In this document: positions 43,056-50,823 of the stretch, piece after piece
Layout of the letters: the number at the start of each line of letters is the position of its first letter
How positions within the stretch are numbered: the stretch's first letter is position 1
Origin: Caulobacter sp. AP07
Lineage (GTDB): Bacteria > Pseudomonadota > Alphaproteobacteria > Caulobacterales > Caulobacteraceae
DNA: 55,447 nt
Reading direction: 5' to 3'
NCBI RefSeq assembly: GCF_000281955.1
Contig: NZ_AKKF01000145.1
Coordinates: 1 to 55,447, forward strand
The notes under the pieces: model-generated
Database searches by the model: none
Told to the model about the DNA's origin: nothing
Seen by the model: only the letters and a program-made list of their open reading frames with translations
Translations under genes and position numbers: made by a program

Positions 43056-43481
43056 ATGACCGACATCGATAGAAGCGCCGAACTGACCGCCGCCCAGGCC
43101 GGCGCCCTGCCAGGCCTGCTGGGCCTGGAATGGAGCACGGCCGTCACCGGCCTGGTGCGCGGCCGGATGACCGTCGCCCGCCACCACATGGCCCCCAACG
43201 GCTTCCTGCACGCCGCCAGCGTCGTCGCCCTGGCCGACAGCGCCTGTGGCTACGGCTGCGTGGTCTCGCTGCCCGAAGGGGCCAGCGGCTTCACGACCAT
43301 CGAATTGAAGTCCAACTTCCTGGGCACGGCGCGCGAGGGCGACGGGGTGGCCTGCGAGGCCAAACTGGTCCATGGCGGCCGCACCACCCAGGTCTGGGAC
43401 GCCGTCGTCACCGCCGAGGCCACCGGCAAGACCATCGCGCTTTTCCGCTGCACCCAGATGGTTCTGTACCCGAAAGCCTAG
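43056..43481 (+). CDS. PaaI-like hotdog-fold thioesterase
   Basis: A 141-residue acyl-CoA thioesterase-like protein of the hotdog fold. The signature HHMAPNGFLHAASVVALADSA contains the N-G-F-L-H segment typical of PaaI/DUF4442-like proteins; the following ELKSNFLGTAREGDGVACEAKLVHGGRTTQVWDA completes the fold. Active members use an Asp or Asn and Gly pair here. ATG at 43056 starts the domain cleanly; a start 11 codons earlier exists. An inverted repeat precedes it. Substrate unknown. Confidence 0.9.
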   Translation: MTDIDRSAELTAAQAGALPGLLGLEWSTAVTGLVRGRMTVARHHMAPNGFLHAASVVALADSACGYGCVVSLPEGASGFTTIELKSNFLGTAREGDGVACEAKLVHGGRTTQVWDAVVTAEATGKTIALFRCTQMVLYPKA

Positions 43482-43541
43482 GCGCGGCTCGCCCGCCGCC
43501 GGGAAACCGCGCCCCGCGACACAAAAGCTTGTCACAGGCCC

Positions 43542-43570
43542 TTGCGCTCTTCCGGCGACGCCGCTAGGTA
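43542..43570 (+). promoter_or_regulatory. Housekeeping-sigma promoter for tRNA-Ser
   Basis: TTGCGC at 43542-43547 and GCTAGGTA at 43563-43570, separated by 15 bases, resemble the Caulobacter sigma-73 stable-RNA promoter. The predicted start lies about 40 bases before the tRNA. Confidence 0.6.
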
Positions 43571-43618
43571 TCCCGCCCTCACTCAAGGCCAGCCCCCGGG
43601 CGGCCCCGAAGACCCCCT

Positions 43619-43708
<90 letters not shown>

Positions 43709-43795
43709 CTAACCCCACCGACATCCCCCGCGACGACCACGCTTCGGCGCGGTAGCGTCTCGTCCTGTACGCCGTGCGTCAGGGAGAGACGCTTC

Positions 43796-45469
43796 GTGAG
43801 CCATGATGATCGCAAGACGCCGCCAGACGCCCTCCGCCCCTGGTGGAAGGACGCCGTCGTCTACCAGATCTACCCCCGGTCCTTCATGGATTCGAACGGC
43901 GACGGGGTCGGCGATATCCCCGGGATCACCGCCAGGCTCGACTACCTGAAGGACCTCGGCGTCGACGTGGTCTGGCTCAGCCCGCACTTCGACAGTCCCA
44001 ACGCCGACAACGGCTATGACGTCCGCGACTACCGCAAGGTGATGGCCCAGTTCGGGACCATGGCCGACTTCGACACGATGCTGGCCGGGATGAAACAACG
44101 CGGCATGCGGCTGATCATCGACCTGGTGGTCAACCACACCAGCGACGAGCACGCCTGGTTCGTCGAGAGCCGCAAGAGCCGGGACAACCCCTTTCGCGAC
44201 TACTACATCTGGCGCGACGGCAGGGAAGGCGGGCCGCCCAACAATTACAGCGCCTTCTTCGGCGGACCGGCCTGGACGCTGGATGCGGCGACCGGCCAGT
44301 ACTACCTGCACTATTTCGCCGCCAAGCAGCCGGACCTCAACTGGGAGAACCCCGAGGTCCGGGCCGAAGTGTACGACCTGATGCGGTTCTGGCTGGACAA
44401 GGGGGTGTCGGGCTTCCGGATGGACGTCATCCCGTTCATCGCCAAGCAGCCCGGCCTGCCGGACCTGACGCCGGCCCAGCGCCGGGCGCCGCAGTTCGTC
44501 TATGCCTCGGGTCCCAGGCTGCACGACCATCTGCGCGAGATGCGCCGCGAGGTGCTGGCCCACTACGACACCCTGACGGTCGGCGAGGCGTTCGGGGTGA
44601 CCCCTGACGCGGCCCGCGACCTGATCGACAGCCGGCGCGGCGAGCTCGACCTGGTGATCAATTTCGACATCGTCCGCATGGACATCGACGGCTGGCGCAA
44701 GACGTCCTGGACCTTGCCCCAGCTCAAGGCGCTGTACAGTCAATTGGACACGGCGGCGGGCCCTTACGGCTGGAACACCCAGTTCCTGTCCAACCACGAC
44801 AATCCGCGCTCGGTCTCGCACTTCGGCGACGACGACCCGGCCTGGGTCGAGCGCTCGGCCAAGGTCCTCAACACCCTGATCCTTACCCAGCGCGGCACGC
44901 CGTTCCTCTACCAGGGCGAGGAACTGGGGATGACCAACTACCCGTTCCAAGCCCTGGACGACTTCGACGACCTGGAGGTGGCCGGCCGCTGGCGCGACCT
45001 GGCCGGACGGGTGCCGGAGGCGGAGTACCTGGCCAACGTCCGGGCCATGGGCCGCGACAACGCCCGCACCCCGATGCAGTGGACGGCCGGCCCGCAGGGC
45101 GGCTTCACGACGGGCGCGCCCTGGCTGGCGGTCAATCCCAACGCCGCGACCATCAACGCCGAGGACCAGGCGGCGCGACCGGACTCGGTGCTGAACCACT
45201 GCCGCGCCCTGATCGCCTGGCGGCGGGGGTCGGCGGACCTGCGGGACGGGACCTATGAGGACCTCGATCCGGACCACGAACAGGTCTTCGCCTATCGGCG
45301 CGGCGCGGGGCTGGTGGTGGTGCTGAACTTCGGGCGCGAAACGGTGCGCTACGCGCTGCCCGCCGCCCTGGGGGTCGAGGGCGTCGCCTTCGGCGCGGCC
45401 GAGGTCGAGGGCCAGATGGTGACGCTGGCGGGGTGGACGTCGGTGATCCTGGCGGTGCGGGCGGCTTGA
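43796..45469 (+). CDS. GH13 alpha-glucosidase
   Basis: A 557-residue glycoside hydrolase of family 13, oligo-1,6/alpha-glucosidase group, acting on malto- or isomalto-oligosaccharides or sucrose. The barrel begins WWKDAVVYQIYPRSF. Conserved region I is DLVVNHTS, region II GFRMDVIPF with nucleophile Asp210, region III TVGEAF with acid/base Glu264, and region IV SNHDNPRS with Asp335. The QPDLNWENPEVR segment is typical. No signal peptide is seen, so it is likely cytoplasmic. GTG at 43796 follows GGGAGAG, and the frame before it runs through the tRNA. A hairpin terminator follows. No malA-type receptor is adjacent. Confidence 0.94.
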   Translation: MSHDDRKTPPDALRPWWKDAVVYQIYPRSFMDSNGDGVGDIPGITARLDYLKDLGVDVVWLSPHFDSPNADNGYDVRDYRKVMAQFGTMADFDTMLAGMKQRGMRLIIDLVVNHTSDEHAWFVESRKSRDNPFRDYYIWRDGREGGPPNNYSAFFGGPAWTLDAATGQYYLHYFAAKQPDLNWENPEVRAEVYDLMRFWLDKGVSGFRMDVIPFIAKQPGLPDLTPAQRRAPQFVYASGPRLHDHLREMRREVLAHYDTLTVGEAFGVTPDAARDLIDSRRGELDLVINFDIVRMDIDGWRKTSWTLPQLKALYSQLDTAAGPYGWNTQFLSNHDNPRSVSHFGDDDPAWVERSAKVLNTLILTQRGTPFLYQGEELGMTNYPFQALDDFDDLEVAGRWRDLAGRVPEAEYLANVRAMGRDNARTPMQWTAGPQGGFTTGAPWLAVNPNAATINAEDQAARPDSVLNHCRALIAWRRGSADLRDGTYEDLDPDHEQVFAYRRGAGLVVVLNFGRETVRYALPAALGVEGVAFGAAEVEGQMVTLAGWTSVILAVRAA

Positions 45470-45491
45470 GCCAACCTTTGGAGAATGGAGC

Positions 45492-45520
45492 AAGGGCGCC
45501 CGCCAGAAGCGGACGCCCTT
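45492..45520. terminator. Stem-loop between convergent genes
   Basis: AAGGGCG and CGCCCTT, extended inward by CCGC/GCGG after one mismatch. It lies between the GH13 and alpha/beta hydrolase genes and could terminate both. No T-run follows. Confidence 0.65.
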
Positions 45521-45544
45521 CCCGACTTTCAGTCCCCGAAACCC

Positions 45545-46573
45545 CTAGGCCTTGAAGAAGGCCAGCAGGTCCGGATTGATCACCTCCGGATGGGTCGTGC
45601 ACATGCCGTGCGGCAGGCCCGGATAGGTCTTCAGCGTGCCGTGCTTGAGCAGCTTGGCCGACAGCAGGGCGGAGTCGGCGATCGGCACGATCTGGTCGTC
45701 CTCGCCGTGCAGCACCAGGACCGGCACGTCGATCTTCTTGAGGTCCTCGGTGAAGTCGGTCTCGGAGAAGGCCTTGATGCAGTCGTAGTGGGCCTTGGTG
45801 CCGCCCATCATGCCCTGGCGCCACCAGTTGTCGACGACGGCCGGCGAGACCTTCGCGCCGGGACGGTTGAAGCCGTAGAACGGGCCGGCCGCGACGTCGC
45901 GGAAGAACTGGGCGCGGTTGGCGATCTGGGCGGCACGGAAACCGTCGAAGACCTCGATCGGCAGTCCGCCCGGATTGGCGGGGGTCTTGACCATGATCGG
46001 CGGCACGGCGCTGATCAGCACCGCCTTGGCCACCCGGCCGCCGCCGCCATACTGCGCCACGTAGCGCGCCACCTCGCCGCCGCCGGTCGAGTGGCCGACG
46101 TGGATGGCGTTCTTCAGGTCAAGATGGGCGGCCAGGGCCGCGACGTCGGCGGCGTAGGTGTCCATCTCGTTGCCGGTGTCGGTCTGGGACGAGCGGCCGT
46201 GGCCCCGGCGGTCATGGGCGATGACCCGGAAGCCCTGGCCCAGGAAGAACATCATCTGGGCGTCCCAGTCGTCGGCGCTCAGCGGCCAGCCGTGGTGGAA
46301 GACCACCGGCTGGGCGGTCTTGGGGCCCCAGTCCTTGTAGTAGATCTCGGTCCCGTCCTTGGTCTTGATGATGCTGCTGCTCATGGTGGCTCCTGGAGCT
46401 TTGGGCGACGCCTTGGGCGTGGCCGCGGACGATGCGGACGGCGCGAGCGACGGGGCGGCGGCGGCCATCAGGACCAGGCCGAGGCCGCCGGTGACGACGC
46501 CGCGCCGCGACACGTCCTCCGTTTCGCTGATGGGCGTTTCGCTGGACGGCGATCCGCTGGAAGAAGTGGTCAT
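45545..46573 (-). CDS. Exported alpha/beta hydrolase (non-heme chloroperoxidase/esterase type)
   Basis: A 342-residue alpha/beta hydrolase. A Tat-like signal lies near the start ([20 protein letters not shown]) after 21 hydrophilic residues. The catalytic domain begins about residue 65 with [16 protein letters not shown] and [14 protein letters not shown]. The nucleophile elbow is VGHSTGGGE, the Asp is in [11 protein letters not shown] and the His in GLPHGM. The C-terminus ends DLLAFFKA, as in cofactor-free haloperoxidases and arylesterases. In-frame ATGs near residue 64 (MSSSIIKT) mark the cytoplasmic version of related enzymes. It is convergent with the GH13 gene. The 148 bases between it and the DUF6445 gene hold nothing distinct. 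Confidence 0.92.
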   Translation of the reverse strand: MTTSSSGSPSSETPISETEDVSRRGVVTGGLGLVLMAAAAPSLAPSASSAATPKASPKAPGATMSSSIIKTKDGTEIYYKDWGPKTAQPVVFHHGWPLSADDWDAQMMFFLGQGFRVIAHDRRGHGRSSQTDTGNEMDTYAADVAALAAHLDLKNAIHVGHSTGGGEVARYVAQYGGGGRVAKAVLISAVPPIMVKTPANPGGLPIEVFDGFRAAQIANRAQFFRDVAAGPFYGFNRPGAKVSPAVVDNWWRQGMMGGTKAHYDCIKAFSETDFTEDLKKIDVPVLVLHGEDDQIVPIADSALLSAKLLKHGTLKTYPGLPHGMCTTHPEVINPDLLAFFKA

Positions 46574-46721
46574 GGGCCCGTCTCTCGGCTGTCGGTCGGC
46601 CCGGCTGGTTTGGCGGGCCCCGAGGGACGCTAGGCGTTTCCCCGACCGGGCGATTGGACGCGATTGCCGTGACTTGCATTTTCTTCGCTCCGACCTTGCG
46701 TGGACGGCGCGGGGCGTGGGG

Positions 46722-47438
46722 TCAGGGCGGCCCGAAGCGAAAGAAGGTGTTGGCCGTCAGCCGGCCCAGGCGCGGGTCCAGGCTCAGCGGCCGATCGGGC
46801 AGCACGCCGGCGTGCAGCAGGTTGCTGGCATAGACGATCACCCGATTGAAGACCGGCGTGACGGCGGCGGTCTGTTCGAACAGATCGCCGGATCCGACGA
46901 TGTAGCCGCCCGGGCCGTCCTTGCCCGCGATCTCGTCGCGCAGGGCGGCGAAATAGGCCGGGCCGCGATCGGGGTCGATCGCCTCGAACCCCGTGGCGCG
47001 GTGGCGATAGAAGGCCGTGCCGCCGTGCTCGGGGCCGCACAGGTAATGCAGGATCGCCAGCTGGCTGGGCTGCGTGGTGTCGATGTGCGGCAGGCGCTGG
47101 GCCAGGTTGGCGGCCTGGGCCGGCAGGGTGGCCATGGACAGCGCGCTGGTGACGTGGGCCTGGCCGTCGATCGGCGCGCCGAACAGTTGGGCCAAGTGCG
47201 GCCGCAGGGCCTTGATCAGCGCCCGGACATAGCCGCCGGGGGCGGGGGCGCGCACGCCGGGATAGAAGTTGGCGGCCGATCTGACGGGGGCGAGGACGGC
47301 GGTGTCGGCGGCGAAGTCGACCAGGCCCTCAGCGCCGGTCAGCAGGCCGTCGATCAGCAGCACCGGATGCCGCTCGGCGCCGACCCGCAGGACCTCGACA
47401 CGCGGGTCCGGGGCGGCGTCGAAGGCCGGCTCGCTCAC
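46722..47438 (-). CDS. DUF6445-like protein, probable Fe(II)/2-oxoglutarate oxygenase fold
   Basis: A 238-residue protein of the DUF6445 type seen beside flavin halogenases in Caulobacterales. I read an iron-binding pattern: His118-x-Asp120 in [18 protein letters not shown], a distal His209 in YASNLLHAG, and Arg226 in GRLTANTFF, which fits the HxD...H...R layout of 2-oxoglutarate dioxygenases. The [12 protein letters not shown] segment resembles the loop between them. No signal peptide is present. The GTG start at 47438 overlaps the halogenase stop (GTGA), so the two are co-translated. It is the last gene of the GlcNAc operon. Fold and activity are inference from sequence reading, without a search. 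Confidence 0.75.
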   Translation of the reverse strand: MSEPAFDAAPDPRVEVLRVGAERHPVLLIDGLLTGAEGLVDFAADTAVLAPVRSAANFYPGVRAPAPGGYVRALIKALRPHLAQLFGAPIDGQAHVTSALSMATLPAQAANLAQRLPHIDTTQPSQLAILHYLCGPEHGGTAFYRHRATGFEAIDPDRGPAYFAALRDEIAGKDGPGGYIVGSGDLFEQTAAVTPVFNRVIVYASNLLHAGVLPDRPLSLDPRLGRLTANTFFRFGPP

Positions 47439-49027
47439 CGGCGCAGGCTTTCGGCGGCCTCGGCCATGGCGGCGTCCGGGACCTTGGTGCTGAAGCCGTG
47501 GGCGTAGACCTGGGTCAGCAAGGCGCGATGGTCGGGCAGGCCGGCGGCGGCGCGGACCCCGGCCTCCCGCACGCGCGCGAAGTCGGCCCGGGCCAGTTCG
47601 CCGTGGACGTGGGCGGCGGGATCGACCTGGGTCTCGAAGCCCATGCCGTACAGGATGAACTGGTAATTGAAGTACTTGAACGACTCGTGGAGGTTGGGGA
47701 AATCGAAGACGTTCGGCGGCCGGTGCCGCCACATCGCCAGGTGGTCGCGCAGGGTTTCCGGGATCGACACCGGATCGGCGTTGTCGGTCCAGAAGCTGTT
47801 GTCGGTGCGCTGGCTGAGACAGTAGTGCAGCTTGATGAAGTCGATGGCCCGCAGGTAGCGGTCGGTCATCGCCGTGTTGAACTGCCGGGCCGCCGCCTCC
47901 ATGCCACCCCGGCGCGGCAGGTTGCGGGCCAGCATGTAGGCGGCGGCCTCGATCAGCACGATGCCGGTGGATTCCAGCGGTTCCAGGAAGCCGCCCGACA
48001 GGCCCACGGCGACGCAGTTCTTGACCCAGTGCCGATCGCGGTGGCCGACCTTCAGCTTCAGCAGGCGCGGCGTCAGCCCCTCGCCGGCCTTGCCGACATA
48101 GCCACGCAGGATCTGCTCGGCCCGATCGTCCGTGGTGTGACGACTGGAATAGACATAGCCCGTGCCCCGGCGCTCGGGCAGGCCGATGTCCCAGGTCCAG
48201 CCGGCTTCGTGGGCGGTGGAGATGGTGGTGGTGGCGACGGGCGCGTCGGGCCGGTCGTAGGGGACCTGCAGGGCCAGGGCCCGATCGACGAACAGCACGT
48301 CGCTCTTGTCGATCCAGCTGGACCCCATGGCGTCGCCGATCAGGGCGCCGGCGAACCCGGTGCAGTCGACATAGAGGTCGGCGGTCAGGTCGCCGTGCTC
48401 GCGGGTGGTGACCGAGGCGATCGACCCGTCGTCGGTCCTGTTGACGCTCAGCACGTTGCCCAGCAGGTGCTTGACGCCCGTGGCCTTGCCGACGTCGCGC
48501 AGCAGGCCGGCCAGCTTCCCCGCGTCGAAATGGTAGGCGTAGGCCATCGGCCCGCCGTACTGCGGGTCGTCGACGCGCTTGGGCCCGCGCATCGCGTCGC
48601 AGACCTTGTCCTGCAGGGTGACGGCGTCGGAGAACGGGACATTGCCCGCCTCGCCCATCAGCCAGTAGGGCGCCAGGTCCAGGCCGCCGTTCAGCAGCCG
48701 GGGCTGGGCGAAGGGGTGGTAGTAATGGCCGTGAACGCCGTCCCGGGGCGCGGTCTTCCAGTCGACGAACCGGATGCCCTGCTTGAAGGCCGCCCCGGCC
48801 TCGCGCATGAACCGCGCCTCATCGACGCCGATCGTCCGCATGGTGTTCTGGATGGTCGGGAAGGTGCCCTCGCCCACCCCGATGATGCCGATCTCGCTGG
48901 ACTCGATCAGGGTGATGCGCACCCCGTCCGGCCGCATCGAGCCCAGGCGGCGGGCGAGGTACGCGGCCGTCATCCAGCCGGCCGTGCCGCCGCCGACGAT
49001 CAGGATGTCATTGATCGGCTGAGTCAC
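47435..49027 (-). CDS. Flavin-dependent tryptophan-halogenase-like protein
   Basis: A 530-residue flavoprotein of the tryptophan halogenase family. The FAD loop is VGGGTAGWM (residues 11-19). The catalytic Lys is Lys91 in FVDWKTAP, and the Glu pair lies in FLEPLESTG, where Glu352 corresponds to the Glu of PrnA-type enzymes. The WxWxIP-type halogenase motif reads GWTWDIGLPERRG, with Trp277 and Trp279. Length matches PrnA. It starts at a GTG at 49027 after AGGGAGGGG, 14 bases from the nagE-like stop, and overlaps the DUF6445 gene. Relatives in sugar-utilisation loci are not shown to halogenate free tryptophan, so the substrate is open. Confidence 0.93.
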   Translation of the reverse strand: MTQPINDILIVGGGTAGWMTAAYLARRLGSMRPDGVRITLIESSEIGIIGVGEGTFPTIQNTMRTIGVDEARFMREAGAAFKQGIRFVDWKTAPRDGVHGHYYHPFAQPRLLNGGLDLAPYWLMGEAGNVPFSDAVTLQDKVCDAMRGPKRVDDPQYGGPMAYAYHFDAGKLAGLLRDVGKATGVKHLLGNVLSVNRTDDGSIASVTTREHGDLTADLYVDCTGFAGALIGDAMGSSWIDKSDVLFVDRALALQVPYDRPDAPVATTTISTAHEAGWTWDIGLPERRGTGYVYSSRHTTDDRAEQILRGYVGKAGEGLTPRLLKLKVGHRDRHWVKNCVAVGLSGGFLEPLESTGIVLIEAAAYMLARNLPRRGGMEAAARQFNTAMTDRYLRAIDFIKLHYCLSQRTDNSFWTDNADPVSIPETLRDHLAMWRHRPPNVFDFPNLHESFKYFNYQFILYGMGFETQVDPAAHVHGELARADFARVREAGVRAAAGLPDHRALLTQVYAHGFSTKVPDAAMAEAAESLRR

Positions 49028-49041
49028 CCCCGCCCCTCCCT

Positions 49042-50820
49042 TCAGCCCGGCAGCAGGCAGCGCACGGCCTCGCCGATGCGTTCGGCGTCGGCGCCCAGCA
49101 CCACATGCACGACGCGGTCGCCCAGACGGACCACGCCGCGCGCGCCCAGCGCCGTCAGCGCCGTGTCATCGATCCCGTCGTTGTCGCGGACCAGCAGGCG
49201 CAGGCGGCTGGAGCAGCTGCTGACCGTCTCGACATTGCCCGCCCCGCCCAGGGCGGCGACCAGGGCCTGGGCGCGATCGTCATCGGCGGCGGTGGGCAGG
49301 GCGGCGGCCTTGGTCGTCGCTACCGCCGGCTTGGGCGCCGGCTTGGACGCCGGCTGGGCGACCGCAGCGCCGCCCCCCAGGGCTCCGGCGGCGGCGCGAA
49401 TCTCGCCGGCCACCTGGTCGGCGATCGGGCCCAGCACCACCTGCAGGGCCTTGTCCGAAGGCTTGACCACGCCGCGCGCGCCCAGGGCCTTGAGGGCCGG
49501 TTCGCTGACCCCGGCCTGCTCGACGACGATCAGGCGCAGGCGGGTGGTGCAGGCGTCGATCGAGACCAGGTTCCCGGCCCCGCCCAGGGCGGCGAGGAAA
49601 TCGGCGCCGCGGCCGCCGCCGGTGGTCACGTCGGCCACCGCGACGTCGTCCTCGGCTTCGCGGCCCGGGGTCTTGAGGTCGAACTTGAGGATGAAGAACC
49701 GGAACAGGCCGTAATAGACGCCGGCATAGGCCAGGCCGAGCGGGACCAGCCACAGCGGGTGGGTGGCCTTGCCGAAGTTCAGCACATAGTCGAACAGCCC
49801 GGCCGAGAAGGTGAAGCCCAGCTTGATGTCCAGGAGGTTCATCAGCGCCATGGCCACGCCCGTCAGCACCGCGTGCACCACGTAGAGCAGCGGGGCCAGG
49901 AACATGAAGCTGAACTCGATCGGCTCGGTGACCCCGGTCAGGAACGAGGTCAGGGCCAGCGAGGTCAGCATGCCGCCGACCGCCTTTTTCTTCTCCGGCC
50001 GAGCCGTGTGGTACATGGCCAGGCAGGCGGCGGGCAGGCCGAACATCATCACCGGGAAGAACCCGCTCATGAAGCCGCCGGCGCTGGGGTCGTCGGCGAA
50101 GAACCGCCGCAGGTCGCCCGTGGCGCCGTGATAGTCGCCGATCACGAACCAGGCGATGTTGTTGAGGATGTGGTGCAGGCCGGTGACGATCAGGATCCGG
50201 TTGAGGAACCCGTAGACCAGCAGGCCCAGCTCGCCTGACCCGACGATGGCCCGGCTGGCGCCGTCGACGGCGCCGTTGATGCCGTCATAGCCCAGCCCGA
50301 TCAGCACCGCGATGCCCAGGCCGGCGAAGCCGCTGATGATCGGCACGAAGCGCCGGCCGCTGAAGAAGGCCAGGTATTCGGGCAGCTTGAAGGTCGAGAA
50401 GCGGTTGTAGAACACCCCGCCGATCAGGCCGGAGGCGATGCCGATCGGCACGCTGAGCTTGGCCAGGGCCTTGGCCTTGTAGGCCGCGCCGGCCAGGTCG
50501 GCATGGGCCTTGATCAGGCCTGCCGTGACCTCCGGCGGCACGTGCAGCAGAGCCTTGGCGCCCTCGGTGGCGATCAGGAAACAGACCACCCCGGCCAGGC
50601 CGGCCGCGCCGTTGTTCTCCTTGGCGAAGCCGACCGCCACGCCGATGGCGAACAGCAGGCCCAGGTTGGAGAAGATCGCGTCGCCGGCCGCGGCCACGAA
50701 GGCGATGTTCAGCAGGTCGGGCTGGCCCAGCCTCAGCAGCAACCCGGCCACCGGCAGGACGGCGATCGGCAGCATCAGGGCGCGGCCCAGGGGCTGGAGG
50801 AATTCGAGCGGGGACTTCAT
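49042..50820 (-). CDS. nagE: N-acetylglucosamine PTS permease, EIIC-EIIB-EIIB
   Basis: A 592-residue phosphotransferase permease of the glucose/GlcNAc superfamily. Residues 1 to about 380 form the membrane EIIC domain, beginning LEFLQPLGRALMLPIAVLPVAGLLLRLG and containing GLHHILNN, GFFPVMMFGLPAACLA and the conserved TGVTEPIEFSFMF. Two EIIB domains follow, each with the phospho-Cys: Cys424 in IDACTTRLRL and Cys536 in VSSCSSRLRL, separated by an Ala/Pro/Lys linker. The duplication of EIIB is unusual. The permease couples GlcNAc uptake to phosphorylation. It starts three bases after the multiphosphoryl gene and precedes the halogenase by 14 bases. Confidence 0.94.
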   Translation of the reverse strand: MKSPLEFLQPLGRALMLPIAVLPVAGLLLRLGQPDLLNIAFVAAAGDAIFSNLGLLFAIGVAVGFAKENNGAAGLAGVVCFLIATEGAKALLHVPPEVTAGLIKAHADLAGAAYKAKALAKLSVPIGIASGLIGGVFYNRFSTFKLPEYLAFFSGRRFVPIISGFAGLGIAVLIGLGYDGINGAVDGASRAIVGSGELGLLVYGFLNRILIVTGLHHILNNIAWFVIGDYHGATGDLRRFFADDPSAGGFMSGFFPVMMFGLPAACLAMYHTARPEKKKAVGGMLTSLALTSFLTGVTEPIEFSFMFLAPLLYVVHAVLTGVAMALMNLLDIKLGFTFSAGLFDYVLNFGKATHPLWLVPLGLAYAGVYYGLFRFFILKFDLKTPGREAEDDVAVADVTTGGGRGADFLAALGGAGNLVSIDACTTRLRLIVVEQAGVSEPALKALGARGVVKPSDKALQVVLGPIADQVAGEIRAAAGALGGGAAVAQPASKPAPKPAVATTKAAALPTAADDDRAQALVAALGGAGNVETVSSCSSRLRLLVRDNDGIDDTALTALGARGVVRLGDRVVHVVLGADAERIGEAVRCLLPG

Positions 50821-50823
50821 CGC

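Noticed and set aside
46722..49027. Halogenase region as a secondary-metabolite cluster
   Set aside because: No synthase, carrier or tailoring genes other than the two described; the context is a sugar operon.
47498..49714. A 738-codon frame opposite the halogenase
   Set aside because: Low-complexity shadow; the minus-strand gene has all the catalytic motifs.
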